Both the position numbers and the translations under genes were made by a program. A stretch of 51,524 bases of DNA from NCBI GenBank assembly GCA_017553695.1, contig JAFZKG010000030.1:1-51524 (forward strand), written 5' to 3'. Source of the stretch: Lachnospiraceae bacterium. GTDB taxonomy: Bacteria; Bacillota; Clostridia; Lachnospirales; Lachnospiraceae. Under the pieces are notes generated by a model. That model was not told the DNA's origin and did no database searches. It was given only the letters and a program-made list of their open reading frames with translations. Shown piece by piece: positions 9,191-18,130 of the stretch (its first letter is position 1; each line of letters begins with the position of its first letter).

Positions 9191-10624
9191 TTAATCCAGG
9201 ACAATGCTTCCGATCACATCGACATGATAATTCGCGCAAAGCGCACAGATGCTCCGGACATCTTCAAACCGGGTCCGTTCTGTCTGCCCGATCAGAATTG
9301 CTCCGTCCATATCAGACAACCCTGCCAGATCGCCGGACTGCTCCAGAATGTTCCGGATCACAGAGATGCCGGATTCCGGACCGGCCTTCTGCAGGACGGC
9401 ATCCATAAAATCAGTATTGCCATCCACACTGCCGTCCACGATCATGCAGATCTGGTGCAGATCTCTTTTTTCTGCCTCGATTCGGATCTTCGTCGCAACC
9501 AGATCGACCATATCGTCATAAGCGACTTTATCTGCTTTTCTGTTCCGAAGGCTTCTCAGCCATTTATCCAGCCCGGTTTTTCTCTTTTGGTAGAACTTCT
9601 TTTTCCCGTCAAACCAGCCAAGCTGCTGGAGTCCGAGATCTTCCTCGAATTCCCTGCCGGTCTTGACGGACCCGGAAACGATATATTTGATGATGATCGC
9701 GAGCGCCGCAAGGATCACGCCAAGAAAAGCGCCGACAATGATGAATTTCAGGCTGATGTGCCGCTCTCCGCCTTTGGCTGCTTTTTCCGGATTCATTTCC
9801 TTCCCGACCAGATATTTCAGGTATTTTTCTTCATCCTTATCGGTGATTCCTTTTTCAATGTTCTCGATCTGTTCCGTCAGTTCGGAGATCCGTTTCACGT
9901 TTGCAGTCTGGATCAGCATGATGTCCATGTCTGCCGTAACAAAGCTGCTTTCTCCGATTAGGGTAAGCTGATGCGCGCCTGCATTCTGCTGCACGCTTTT
10001 TTCAGCCGCTTTCATTTTTTCTTTCAGGGTCTGCGCATCCTGTTCCGGCACTTCCTCCTGCGCATAGATCCGGAAAGTCAGGATACCGGATGCGATATCT
10101 TTTTCATCGATCTGGATCAATGCCGGCGATTCATAATACTCTTTCTGGACGATCCCTGTTTCCTCCATGACCACAGAATTCAGTTTCTCGCCCAGATAAT
10201 CTTTCTGCAGTTCCGAAACATAGGCGTGCGCCAATGCGGCTGCGCTGATGCCATTCTCCGCTTCGCTGCTGTCTGTGCTGATATAGTATTTCACTTCCTG
10301 CGCTGCAAGATGAAGCGGATCCAACTGCATCAAAGCGGCACTTTTGTTATACGCATTCTGCTTCGTGATCTGCCGGATGGATTCCACATACTCACCGGCG
10401 TAGCCTTCCACGATCTCTTTTCTGCCGCTACCAAAATCAGAAGCGATCTTCGCTGCACTTTCCTCCGTCAGGTTATCCTTGCCGGATTTCCACCAGCCGA
10501 GTGCGGCGAATACAACAGCACCAATAATTAAGCAAATGATCAGCGAGCGCCATCTTTGACAAAGCGCTAAAAACAGATCATATACCCGGATCACTCTTTC
10601 TTTTTCTGCCTGTGAATAGTTCAT
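9191..10624 (-). CDS. Wzz/CapA-type polysaccharide co-polymerase with C-terminal kinase-like domain
   Basis: A 477-residue chain-length regulator-like protein. A transmembrane helix at about residues 28-46 (SLIICLIIGAVVFAALGWW), a long extracytoplasmic coiled segment, and a second helix at about 290-313 (FIIVGAFLGVILAALAIII) give the Wzz topology. The roughly 150-residue cytoplasmic tail resembles a bacterial tyrosine-kinase or MinD-like fold (KIRIEAEKRDLHQICMIVDGSVDGNTDF ... DMDGAILIGQTERTRFEDV), but I see no Walker A GxxxxGK(T/S) motif and no Tyr cluster. It therefore looks like a degenerate, non-catalytic kinase domain fused to the co-polymerase. It sits between the initiating transferase and the Wzy-Wzx gene. 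Confidence 0.8.
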   Translation of the reverse strand: MNYSQAEKERVIRVYDLFLALCQRWRSLIICLIIGAVVFAALGWWKSGKDNLTEESAAKIASDFGSGRKEIVEGYAGEYVESIRQITKQNAYNKSAALMQLDPLHLAAQEVKYYISTDSSEAENGISAAALAHAYVSELQKDYLGEKLNSVVMEETGIVQKEYYESPALIQIDEKDIASGILTFRIYAQEEVPEQDAQTLKEKMKAAEKSVQQNAGAHQLTLIGESSFVTADMDIMLIQTANVKRISELTEQIENIEKGITDKDEEKYLKYLVGKEMNPEKAAKGGERHISLKFIIVGAFLGVILAALAIIIKYIVSGSVKTGREFEEDLGLQQLGWFDGKKKFYQKRKTGLDKWLRSLRNRKADKVAYDDMVDLVATKIRIEAEKRDLHQICMIVDGSVDGNTDFMDAVLQKAGPESGISVIRNILEQSGDLAGLSDMDGAILIGQTERTRFEDVRSICALCANYHVDVIGSIVLD

Positions 10625-10639
10625 AATCCTCTCCCAAGA

Positions 10640-12061
10640 TCACATGGACCCTTTTCGTTTCAATACAACGACAAAGGTCTTTAAGATAATGAAAATGTCT
10701 TCTTTGATTGACCAGTTTTTGATGTATTCCGTATCCAGACGGACGATCTCTTCAAATTCGTCGATCCGGTTACGGCCGCTCACCTGCCACAGTCCGGTCA
10801 GTCCCGGCCGGAAGGACAGCCTTGCTCTATGATGCGGCTCATAGCACGCAAATTCTTCCACGGTCGGAGGTCTTGTTCCGACCAGGCTCATATCGCCTTT
10901 CAGGATGTTCCAGAATTGCGGCAGCTCGTCAATGCTCCAGTTTCGGATCCTGGTTCCGATCTTCGGCAGGATCCTTGGATCATCCTTGATCTTAAACATC
11001 GGTCCTTCCATCTCGTTCAGGTGCATCAGTTCTGCTTTGCGTTCCTCTGCATCCATATACATGGAACGGAATTTATACAGTTCAAACCGTCTGCCGTTCT
11101 TGCCGATCCGGGTCTGATGGAAAAAGACCGGGCCCGGGTCCGCTTTCTTGATCTGCGGCGCCACAAACAGAAATGCAATGCCGGTGATCAGACAACCGAT
11201 CAGCCCGCCGACGATATCCGCAAGACGCTTAACGACCAGCTGCCATGCTGCTGCCGTACTGTTGCTGGTGGTAATGACAAACATGTCGCCGATCTCTTCG
11301 ATCCTTGCATTCGGCAGCGCAGAGTCGCTGGACATGATGGCAATATTTACGACCACTCCCATCTCCAGGAAATACTGAATCAGAAGGCTCTGCTCCAGAC
11401 TGTTTTGAACACTGATGAGCACTGCATCCACGATATTTGACAGTACATAATCTTCCAATCCGTTGATATCTGCAACGATTGGGATATTGTCGATGCTCTC
11501 CCCGACTCTGGATGGATCGTCAGTCACGATCCCGCAGAAGTCATAGGTCTGATACTTTTTATTAAAGATCTCCTCGGTGCTTGCCTCCAGGCTTTCCGCA
11601 TCCAGGATCAGGAGCATCTGCTCCCTGCCGCTGATGTTGTTTTTCAGAAGGCGCATCCGGATCCAATGTTTCCATAAGACGCGGATTGGCCAGATCAGTA
11701 CGATTGCCAGAAGCGCGGTCAGGAGGTAGACCCACCGGGACAGGATCTGCGACTGCTTCGTGAGATACAGATACAGAAGAAGGATCACCAGTGTTACCAC
11801 CACCTGCAGGATGACCTGGATAAGTTCCCGCCATTTGTTCCGGTGCAGGATGTCTTTATAAGCGGAGCTGATGATCGCGATCAGAAGGTAAACGATCAGA
11901 AGAACGATCCCGAACTGAATGAAGTAATTGAACAAATACTTCGGGATCGTCCAGTTATGCCGGATCAGGAATGCCAGTACGTAGGCACCCGCCAGCAGGA
12001 CCATGTCTATGATCAGGAAATCCAGATGTTTGATAAACGAATTGCTCGTTTTTCTATGCAT
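10640..12061 (-). CDS. Polyprenyl-phosphate sugar-1-phosphate transferase (WbaP/WcaJ type)
   Basis: This enzyme starts glycan assembly by moving a sugar-1-phosphate from a nucleotide sugar to undecaprenyl phosphate. The 473 residues show four N-terminal transmembrane helices (to about residue 130), a central Rossmann-like CoA-binding domain (about 145-260) and the C-terminal bacterial sugar transferase domain. Motifs in that domain include KRLADIVGG, GPVFFHQTRIGKNGRRFELYKFRSM, RNWSIDELPQFWNILKGDMS, LVGTRPPTVEEF and RPGLTGLWQVSGRN. It is the first glycan-assembly gene after the acyl-modification genes. A 78-bp gap separates it from the SGNH gene, in which I see no clear promoter. The sugar is unknown. 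Confidence 0.93.
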   Translation of the reverse strand: MHRKTSNSFIKHLDFLIIDMVLLAGAYVLAFLIRHNWTIPKYLFNYFIQFGIVLLIVYLLIAIISSAYKDILHRNKWRELIQVILQVVVTLVILLLYLYLTKQSQILSRWVYLLTALLAIVLIWPIRVLWKHWIRMRLLKNNISGREQMLLILDAESLEASTEEIFNKKYQTYDFCGIVTDDPSRVGESIDNIPIVADINGLEDYVLSNIVDAVLISVQNSLEQSLLIQYFLEMGVVVNIAIMSSDSALPNARIEEIGDMFVITTSNSTAAAWQLVVKRLADIVGGLIGCLITGIAFLFVAPQIKKADPGPVFFHQTRIGKNGRRFELYKFRSMYMDAEERKAELMHLNEMEGPMFKIKDDPRILPKIGTRIRNWSIDELPQFWNILKGDMSLVGTRPPTVEEFACYEPHHRARLSFRPGLTGLWQVSGRNRIDEFEEIVRLDTEYIKNWSIKEDIFIILKTFVVVLKRKGSM

Positions 12062-12139
12062 AACAGCTCCAAAAATATTGAACGAAAATGGTCATTCAAA
12101 CTTATAAATTTTACCACTAAGAAGCATCTCTGTCAAAAA

Positions 12140-13267
12140 TCAGGGCTGCTTCAGAAAGTCTCTCTGCGTATATAGTCCCTTGTGCGCGTGCGCCTGTGTC
12201 AGCTGCTTTGCGTGCATAAGGACCTGCGTGTTGAAAGACGCGGCATTTTCCCATGTCTCTGCTGCCTTTGCATCGGAATGTTTCACCTGCAGCAATGTGC
12301 TGATATATGCGGCCAGATCCTTCGTCAGTTTCTCTGCCCCGAATATATTCACATGTTCCGCGTCATAAAAGTCCTGATTTGGATTCAAGTTTACCGTTTC
12401 TTTGTGTCTATTGTATGTGTTGAATGTATCAGAAGTGTATACGCCCTTCGTATCATCTGCATCCGTACAATAATCGAGGATATCGTATCCCGCTTTCAGG
12501 ATCATCTGCACACCTTCCGTATAGCGTTCGCCGTCCGTTATGGTGTTCCTTCGCGGAAAGCGGACAAACAGGACGTTCTCGATCTCTTCCTCTTTCAGGA
12601 ACGAAAGGAACTGTTCCAGGGACGCAAAGCCTTCCTCGCTGAACTCATAGACCTCTTCCGTGATCTCCGCGTTATCGCTGGTGTCTGTATACGCGCAGAA
12701 ATTCTTGGTCACGGAATAGCCCCGCTTTTTCTGGTCTCCTTTATCGATCAGCGTTTTGAAACAGCCCCGGATGCGTGTCCAGTTCGAGTGATACTTGATA
12801 AAGGCCGTCCGGTAACTGTCCTTATCTTCCTCCGATACCAGATCCGCAATGCTCTTCTCCCGGTTCTCTCCATTCCGGATGCTGTCGATCCACCGTCTCA
12901 CTGCCGCGCTGTCTTTCTGGTCTTCATCGCAGAAGCCGCTCAGGTCGACCACGAATAACTGCGGATTCTGTGTCTGCAGCGTCTCGCGGACCGCGGACGG
13001 ATACATGGCTCCGCTTAAGCCCCCGGTGGAAACCGCATAACTGGTGAACTCCTCCTGCTCATAAGCAAGCGGTGAATAAAAGCCGGTATAGACCGGGCTC
13101 GGTCCGATCAATACAACGTCCAGGCTGTTCTCTTCTTCCAGATAGAAGCCGTACATGCCAGTCACGTCGCGGGCTTCCGGCACATGCAGGAAGATGGCCG
13201 CGCCAACTGTCAGGACCGCGATCACAACAACAAATATGAGGATTTTCAGCCAATATTTCAATTTCAT
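12140..13267 (-). CDS. SGNH-hydrolase-like membrane-anchored protein (DltD-like role)
   Basis: The 375-residue protein has one N-terminal helix (about residues 7-27) and an extracytoplasmic domain. The strand DVVLIGPSPVYTGF places Ser57 where the SGNH nucleophile is expected, and YDAEHVNIFG near residue 320 matches the DxxH catalytic pair followed by the usual 'N.G..K.T' end. It lies 3 bp downstream of the MBOAT gene, the same pairing as DltB-DltD and AlgI-AlgJ/X. Such partners take an acyl group from the MBOAT and move it to, or remove it from, a surface glycan. It is not recognisably DltD by sequence; the role is inferred from domain and position. Confidence 0.75.
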   Translation of the reverse strand: MKLKYWLKILIFVVVIAVLTVGAAIFLHVPEARDVTGMYGFYLEEENSLDVVLIGPSPVYTGFYSPLAYEQEEFTSYAVSTGGLSGAMYPSAVRETLQTQNPQLFVVDLSGFCDEDQKDSAAVRRWIDSIRNGENREKSIADLVSEEDKDSYRTAFIKYHSNWTRIRGCFKTLIDKGDQKKRGYSVTKNFCAYTDTSDNAEITEEVYEFSEEGFASLEQFLSFLKEEEIENVLFVRFPRRNTITDGERYTEGVQMILKAGYDILDYCTDADDTKGVYTSDTFNTYNRHKETVNLNPNQDFYDAEHVNIFGAEKLTKDLAAYISTLLQVKHSDAKAAETWENAASFNTQVLMHAKQLTQAHAHKGLYTQRDFLKQP

Positions 13268-13270
13268 CTT

Positions 13271-14884
13271 TTAAAACTGCATGTATACAAACTCCCCGGC
13301 TTTGATGCCAGGTCCGTAGATTCCCAGAATGATAATGGCCATCGTGGCAGCGATCATGAGCACCCATGTCAGCCATTGTTTCTTTTCGTCGATGCAGACG
13401 CGCAGTGACTTCTGTGTCTTCTCCTGGATGATACTGACAAGGAGCATGACGATGAGGCCCAGCAGGATCAGAAGCAGATCCGGCTTGCTCATGCCCGTTT
13501 CGGCAAGGATCTGATCCAGAACCATTCCGGCACTTCGTAACGCACCGCCGGCGAGATCCGATACCGCACCTGCTGTCGCGCTCTTTAGCATTCGAAGTCC
13601 GTCTCCCAGGCCATCCGCGATATCAAACACATAGCCCGCCAGAACTAACAGGAAGGTGCGGAACATCTGCCAAAGCCGCCATCCGAAGGACTCCGTTTTG
13701 ATGTGCAGCTTCTCGTTGATCTTCACGAAGACTGGTTTCAGCAGGCCGGATGCAAACAGGATCAGTCCATTCCACAGACCGAATCCCACATATTTCCAGT
13801 TGGCGCCATGCCAGATGCCGATCACAAGGAAGGTGATCAGAGTGGCGATGCAGCCAGGCAGTTCCTTGCCCACATGGCTTCCAAATGCTTTCTTGGTCTT
13901 TTTGCCAAGTCTGAAAAAGCCGTCGCTCATGGCGATCGGATAGAACAGATAATTTTTCAGCCATGCACCGAGCGTGATGTGCCATCTTCTCCAGTACTCG
14001 CCCAGCGAGCGGGAGAAGTACGGCCGCCGGAAGTTCTCCGCCATCGTGATGCCAAACATCTGCGCCACACCGCGGGCGATATCGATGCCGCCGGAGAAAT
14101 CCGCATACAGCTGCAGCGCATACAGCAGGACTGCACACAATGTGGCGAACCCGCCGTATTCCATTTTATTTGCCAGGATCTGGCTCAGGAGCGGTGCCGC
14201 CCGATCGGCGATCACCATCTTTTTGATGAGGCCCCACAGCACAAGCTGGAAGCCGAACTTGATATTTTCAAACGTCAGATCGTGCCCTTCAAATAGTTGA
14301 TGTGCGAGGTCGTCGTAGATCGCGATCGGCCCCTGGATGATCTGCGGAAAGAAACTTACGAATAAAGCCAGTTTCGCGAAGTTTTTCTCGGCTTTTGTCT
14401 TGCCGCGGTAAACATCGATCAGGTATCCCATGGACTGGAATGTATAGAAACTGATGCCCAGTGGAAGCAGGATCCCCAGTCCGGTCAGGAAGGACGTGAT
14501 GCCGGCCTTTGGCATCAGCATCTGCAGATATCCCTTCAGCACAAATAGGATTCCGAAGTTCAGGACAAGCGGGATCACGAGGATCCAGCGCTTACAGATC
14601 TTTGTTTTTGCTTTGAATTGTTTCTTTTCGTCAGCCGACCAGAGTTCCTTGTTTTTCTTCTGTTCTTCGCTCCGTCTTTCCTGTACACGCTCGATCCAGA
14701 GCGCGCACAAAAAAGTGGTGAGCATCGTGAACAAAAGAAACGGAACGTATTTCAGGCAGACGATACAATAAAAAGTCCCGCTGGCCAAAAGCAGAATGAT
14801 CCAGCGGAATTTCTTCGGACACACATAATAAACTACCAGTGCCGCCACTGTAAATATGAGAAATGAAAAAGAAGTAAATGTCAT
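13271..14884 (-). CDS. MBOAT family membrane O-acyltransferase (DltB/AlgI-like)
   Basis: A 537-residue multi-helix protein starting MTFTSFSFLIFTVAALVVYY, typical of AlgI/DltB-type MBOATs. Signature stretches are LGISFYTFQSMGYLIDVYRG, GEYWRRWHITLGAWLKNYLF and IGIWHGANWKYVGFGLWNGL; the last holds the conserved histidine. The C-terminal extension has two or more further helices. MBOATs take an activated acyl group from a cytoplasmic carrier through the membrane to an extracellular acceptor. Neighbouring genes supply an adenylating enzyme, a carrier protein, a decarboxylase and an SGNH protein, so the acyl group is probably an amino-acid-derived unit bound to that carrier. Gaps to neighbours are 3 and 6 bp. 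Confidence 0.9.
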   Translation of the reverse strand: MTFTSFSFLIFTVAALVVYYVCPKKFRWIILLLASGTFYCIVCLKYVPFLLFTMLTTFLCALWIERVQERRSEEQKKNKELWSADEKKQFKAKTKICKRWILVIPLVLNFGILFVLKGYLQMLMPKAGITSFLTGLGILLPLGISFYTFQSMGYLIDVYRGKTKAEKNFAKLALFVSFFPQIIQGPIAIYDDLAHQLFEGHDLTFENIKFGFQLVLWGLIKKMVIADRAAPLLSQILANKMEYGGFATLCAVLLYALQLYADFSGGIDIARGVAQMFGITMAENFRRPYFSRSLGEYWRRWHITLGAWLKNYLFYPIAMSDGFFRLGKKTKKAFGSHVGKELPGCIATLITFLVIGIWHGANWKYVGFGLWNGLILFASGLLKPVFVKINEKLHIKTESFGWRLWQMFRTFLLVLAGYVFDIADGLGDGLRMLKSATAGAVSDLAGGALRSAGMVLDQILAETGMSKPDLLLILLGLIVMLLVSIIQEKTQKSLRVCIDEKKQWLTWVLMIAATMAIIILGIYGPGIKAGEFVYMQF

Positions 14885-14890
14885 ATGTTA

Positions 14891-16063
14891 TCAGCTGTTC
14901 AGCGCATGCACCGGTGTCACAGGGCGGACGTTGGTGTAGTTGTCCCCCTCTTTCAGATAGACGGCCGCAAGTTCCCGGCTCAAAAACAGCGCCAGCCCTT
15001 CCGTCACGGAATAAGCGCCGGTTTTTTCAAATACCAGAATGTCGCCGATCGTAAGCTCCGGCAGTTCTGCCTTCCGCACCAGCACATCAGCAGTTGTGCA
15101 AAGGCTTCCGCAGATGCAGTAGGCCTTCGTTGCTTCCGTCTCTTTTGGCGCGTCCGTCTCTTTTCCCCGGACGCAGATCTGCGGCACATGCATGCCCATG
15201 ACCTGCCCCTGATATTTCAGATGGTTGATGCCGCCGTCACAGATCACATAGTTGATCCCGTGCGTGGTCTTGATATCCACCACTTCTGTATGGTAGCTGC
15301 CGCAGCCGGCCGCAAAAAAGCGTCCCATTTCCACGGTCAGCGGATATTTTGCCGCGAAGTCTTTTAAAACCGGAGCCACTTCTGCAAGCAAAGCTTCATC
15401 CTTCGTATTCGGCGTGCCATCTTCTGCGCCGTCTTTCGTACTGATAAAGTATTCCACACCAAGGCCGGTGCCGTACTCGATCTGTTCCGGGATGAAATCA
15501 AACTGTGCTTTTAACGTCTGAAGGAATGCATCCAGCGCCTCCAGTTCTTTCGCGATCTCCTTAACTTTCGTCTTCTGCGTGCCGCTGAAATAATGGATCC
15601 CGACGATCTGCAGATTCGGATAGCCGCTTCCTTCTTTCTGCGCCACCAGGATCTTTGTCAGGTCTTCTTCACTCATGCCGAACTGGCTTCCGGCCGAAAG
15701 CCGGAGCAGCGTCCTGGCTTTTATATTGCGCGCCTTCGCTTCCTGTTCGATCAGGTCTGCATGAAGAATGCTTTCCGCTGTAAAGATACCGACACCATAG
15801 TCAAATGCATCCTTCACCGACTGCGCAGTTTTATTGACACCGGAAAACAGGATCTTTTCCGGATCCACACCTTTTTCTTTGCAGATCTCCAGTTCGCCCG
15901 GCGAACAGACTTCCAGCCAGTCGATCTCCTCCGGTGTTTTCCCCACAAGGAACGGATTTGCCTTTACTGAATAGCAAAGCCCGATCTCCCAGGCCTTTTT
16001 GACCCGGCGGATCTGCCCGCGGAACGCGTCAATATCAAATACGTAACCCGGTGTTTGAATCAT
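14891..16063 (-). CDS. Type III PLP-dependent decarboxylase (LysA/BtrK-like fold)
   Basis: A 390-residue alanine-racemase-fold decarboxylase. Lys34 in YSVKANPF is the expected PLP Schiff-base lysine. VGIHYFSGTQ supplies the stacking His, YGTGLGVEYF the Gly-rich phosphate loop, EMGRFFAAGCG a further PLP contact, and CGSLCTTADVLV the subunit-crossing Cys...Asp motif. Relatives act on free diaminopimelate, ornithine or lysine, but members such as BtrK decarboxylate an amino acid bound to a carrier protein. This gene follows the carrier-protein gene by 7 bp and precedes the MBOAT gene by 6 bp, so a carrier-bound substrate is plausible. The substrate is not readable from sequence. A lysine/DAP decarboxylase of primary metabolism is less likely given the context. 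Confidence 0.85.
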   Translation of the reverse strand: MIQTPGYVFDIDAFRGQIRRVKKAWEIGLCYSVKANPFLVGKTPEEIDWLEVCSPGELEICKEKGVDPEKILFSGVNKTAQSVKDAFDYGVGIFTAESILHADLIEQEAKARNIKARTLLRLSAGSQFGMSEEDLTKILVAQKEGSGYPNLQIVGIHYFSGTQKTKVKEIAKELEALDAFLQTLKAQFDFIPEQIEYGTGLGVEYFISTKDGAEDGTPNTKDEALLAEVAPVLKDFAAKYPLTVEMGRFFAAGCGSYHTEVVDIKTTHGINYVICDGGINHLKYQGQVMGMHVPQICVRGKETDAPKETEATKAYCICGSLCTTADVLVRKAELPELTIGDILVFEKTGAYSVTEGLALFLSRELAAVYLKEGDNYTNVRPVTPVHALNS

Positions 16064-16070
16064 AATGTTT

Positions 16071-16304
16071 TCAGTCCTCGTCCTGAAGCCGTTCGATCAG
16101 GGCGAGGATCGCTCCTTCACTGTTAAAGTTTTCCGGGATCAGCTGCTCGATCCCGATGGTGACGTCAAATGCTTCTTTGATCTCACCGACGATCGCAACA
16201 ATATCCATCGATTCCAGGATCCCGCCGTCGATCAGTTCTGTTTCGTTATCAAAGTCCACATCCGGGCGGATATCCATCAGGATTTCTCTCAAGTCTTCTT
16301 TCAT
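16071..16304 (-). CDS. Acyl/aminoacyl carrier protein (DltC-like)
   Basis: A 77-residue acidic helical carrier protein. Ser32 in IDGGILESMDIVAIV is the predicted phosphopantetheine attachment site and matches the DltC-type 'GLLDSMG' pattern. Length and charge are typical. It is encoded between the adenylating enzyme (51-bp gap) and the decarboxylase (7-bp gap). GAAAGGAT upstream of the ATG serves as ribosome site. It would hold the activated amino acid as a thioester for the decarboxylase and MBOAT protein. Confidence 0.9.
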   Translation of the reverse strand: MKEDLREILMDIRPDVDFDNETELIDGGILESMDIVAIVGEIKEAFDVTIGIEQLIPENFNSEGAILALIERLQDED

Positions 16305-16355
16305 GTTTGTTGTATCCTTTCGCGCATTGGCGCTGTTTGCCTGCAGCCGTTAATG

Positions 16356-17915
16356 TTACATCATTTGCTTCAATGTCTGCATGTCGGTCTTGCCGTTTGC
16401 CAGATGCGGCATCTCTTCCAGTTGGATAAATTTGCGCGGCACCATGAATCCCGGCAGATTCGCACGCAGAACGGTCGCAATCTCTTTGACTGTCGCGGTA
16501 CCAGTATAGAAGAGATAGATCATCTCTGACTCCACTTTGTATAGCGCAGTGCAGTCGGCGATGCCGTTGATCCGTTTTGCCGCTTCCTCGATCTCATCTA
16601 ATTCCACCCGATGTCCCAGATGTTTGATCTGGCGGTCCTTCCGGCCGTGGAATTCCAGGTTGCCGTCTTCGGCCATCCGGCCGAGATCGCCGGTTTTATA
16701 GACGATACCTTCCCTTGCCCGCGGATCCGGCACAAAACTTTTTGCCGTCAGTTCCGGCGCATTGAGATATCCCAGCGCCAGGACCGGACCTCCCACACAG
16801 ATCTCGCCGATCTCGCCGTCCTTCGTCAGCGTTCCGTCTTCGTTCAGCAGGAACACTTCATAGTTGTCGTATGGAATGCCGATCGGAAGCACATCTTCCT
16901 CACGGACTTTTTCTTTCACTTCGTAATACGTGCAGCTGGCCGTTGCTTCGGTCGGCCCGTACTGATTCACAAACTTTGCCTCCGGCAGATGCTCCTGCCA
17001 GATCTTCAGCACACGACACGGCATGACTGAACCCGAGAAACAGACCTTGTTCAAATATTCCGGGCACCCTTTCTCAAACGCTCCCATGTTGGTCGGGATC
17101 GTCATCGCGTTCACGCTCCATCCGATAGATGTGACTTTTTTCGCCGTCAGATCATCAAACAATATTCCCGGAAACACGAAATCTTTTTTCGGCAGGATAC
17201 AGGTTTGCGCGCCTGTTTTCAGTGGTACATAAATATCCCGGATGGCCGCGATATAATCCAACGGGGACTGATTGCCGAGCACATCGTTTTCATCAATTCC
17301 CATTACTTTTGAATAGGCATTGATGTAGTTGATCAACGACGCGTGACCAGTCAGGACGCCCTTCGGCGTGCCAGAGGATCCGGATGTATGGATCACATAT
17401 AACGGGTCTGCCGGCTGTTGCTGCTGCCGGATCTCCTGCATTTTTGCAAGATCCTCATCGGTCACTTCTGTTTGTATCAGGTCTTCCAGAAGTGCGGTCC
17501 TGACAGCCTGCCCATTCTGGAGCAGCTGTCCTGACAGCTCTTGAAATTCTTCCGAAACGATGAGCACCTCCGGTTTCAGGTTTGCAAGGATCGTCTGCAA
17601 ACGCGGGATCGGCGCGGTCGCATCCAGCGGTGCGTAAAAGCAGCCTGCCGCAACGGCGCCCAGGAACGCAACCGGGGTATCGATATTCCGGCCGGAAAGG
17701 ACGGCGACCGGAGTGGCCGCATTTCTCTTGGAAACGGCTTCTGATTCATCCGCGTTAACAAGCAAGTGCAGAAGGCCGGCGCCAACTTGCTGCGTCTTCC
17801 TTCTGACCTCACTGAAACAGATGCTGTTTTCTCCGTCGTCAAAGGCTGTCTTCTCCGGGAATCGCTCCGCGGTAGCATCCAGCCATTCCAGAACATTTTT
17901 GATGTCGTTCTCCAT
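16356..17915 (-). CDS. Amino-acid adenylating enzyme (DltA/NRPS A-domain-like)
   Basis: The 519-residue single A-domain activates a carboxylate as acyl-AMP and loads it on a carrier protein. Core motifs are in order: YVIHTSGSSGTPKGV (ATP loop, about residue 170), NQYGPTEATASCTYYE, YKTGDLGRMAEDGNLEFHGR, DRQIKHLGHRVELDEIE, and the C-terminal NGKTD containing the catalytic Lys. There is no fused condensation or carrier domain; the carrier is the separate gene at 16071. The stand-alone domain and the MBOAT neighbour resemble the DltA system, but the divergent pocket and the decarboxylase gene argue against assuming D-alanine. The start has GAGG seven nt upstream, inside the end of the preceding gene. 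Confidence 0.88.
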   Translation of the reverse strand: MENDIKNVLEWLDATAERFPEKTAFDDGENSICFSEVRRKTQQVGAGLLHLLVNADESEAVSKRNAATPVAVLSGRNIDTPVAFLGAVAAGCFYAPLDATAPIPRLQTILANLKPEVLIVSEEFQELSGQLLQNGQAVRTALLEDLIQTEVTDEDLAKMQEIRQQQQPADPLYVIHTSGSSGTPKGVLTGHASLINYINAYSKVMGIDENDVLGNQSPLDYIAAIRDIYVPLKTGAQTCILPKKDFVFPGILFDDLTAKKVTSIGWSVNAMTIPTNMGAFEKGCPEYLNKVCFSGSVMPCRVLKIWQEHLPEAKFVNQYGPTEATASCTYYEVKEKVREEDVLPIGIPYDNYEVFLLNEDGTLTKDGEIGEICVGGPVLALGYLNAPELTAKSFVPDPRAREGIVYKTGDLGRMAEDGNLEFHGRKDRQIKHLGHRVELDEIEEAAKRINGIADCTALYKVESEMIYLFYTGTATVKEIATVLRANLPGFMVPRKFIQLEEMPHLANGKTDMQTLKQMM

Positions 17916-17921
17916 CGGCCT

Positions 17922-18119
17922 CTATTTTTCCTTGTAGTAAAGCATGCAGTGACAGAAACCTTCGTAATCCGGATCTGCGATCTGGTCACGAAACTCTTTG
18001 CACATGCATTTCGTTTCCGGTGTCCGCTCGAGCCGGCACGGGCAGTACCCGCCGGTCCGTTCCAGACCTTCCCGGACGGTTTGGACGATTTCTTTATCCG
18101 GATTCTCTGTGATCTTCAT
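17922..18119 (-). CDS. Ferredoxin-thioredoxin reductase catalytic-chain-like small protein
   Basis: A 65-residue protein with three Cys-x-Cys pairs: CPC at 26/28, CMC at 38/40 and CHC at 56/58. This is the pattern of the FTR catalytic chain, in which four Cys bind a 4Fe-4S cluster and two form the redox disulfide. Spacing between the first and second pair is shorter (9 residues) than in plant and cyanobacterial enzymes. No variable chain or thioredoxin is encoded nearby. It lies 11 bp after the URO-D-like gene and 6 bp before the adenylating-enzyme gene, so it is probably co-transcribed with both. A general electron-transfer or disulfide-reducing role is inferred. Confidence 0.8.
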   Translation of the reverse strand: MKITENPDKEIVQTVREGLERTGGYCPCRLERTPETKCMCKEFRDQIADPDYEGFCHCMLYYKEK

Positions 18120-18130
18120 GTAATACCTCT

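Noticed and set aside
9011..10531. Plus-strand frames of 316 and 186 residues
   Set aside because: They lie antisense to the Wzz-like and Wzy-Wzx genes and contain low-complexity His/Asp/Arg-rich sequence typical of shadows.
14891..16063. LysA of primary lysine biosynthesis
   Set aside because: It is embedded between a carrier-protein gene and an MBOAT gene with gaps of 6-7 bp and no lysine genes, so a specialised role is more likely, though not excluded.
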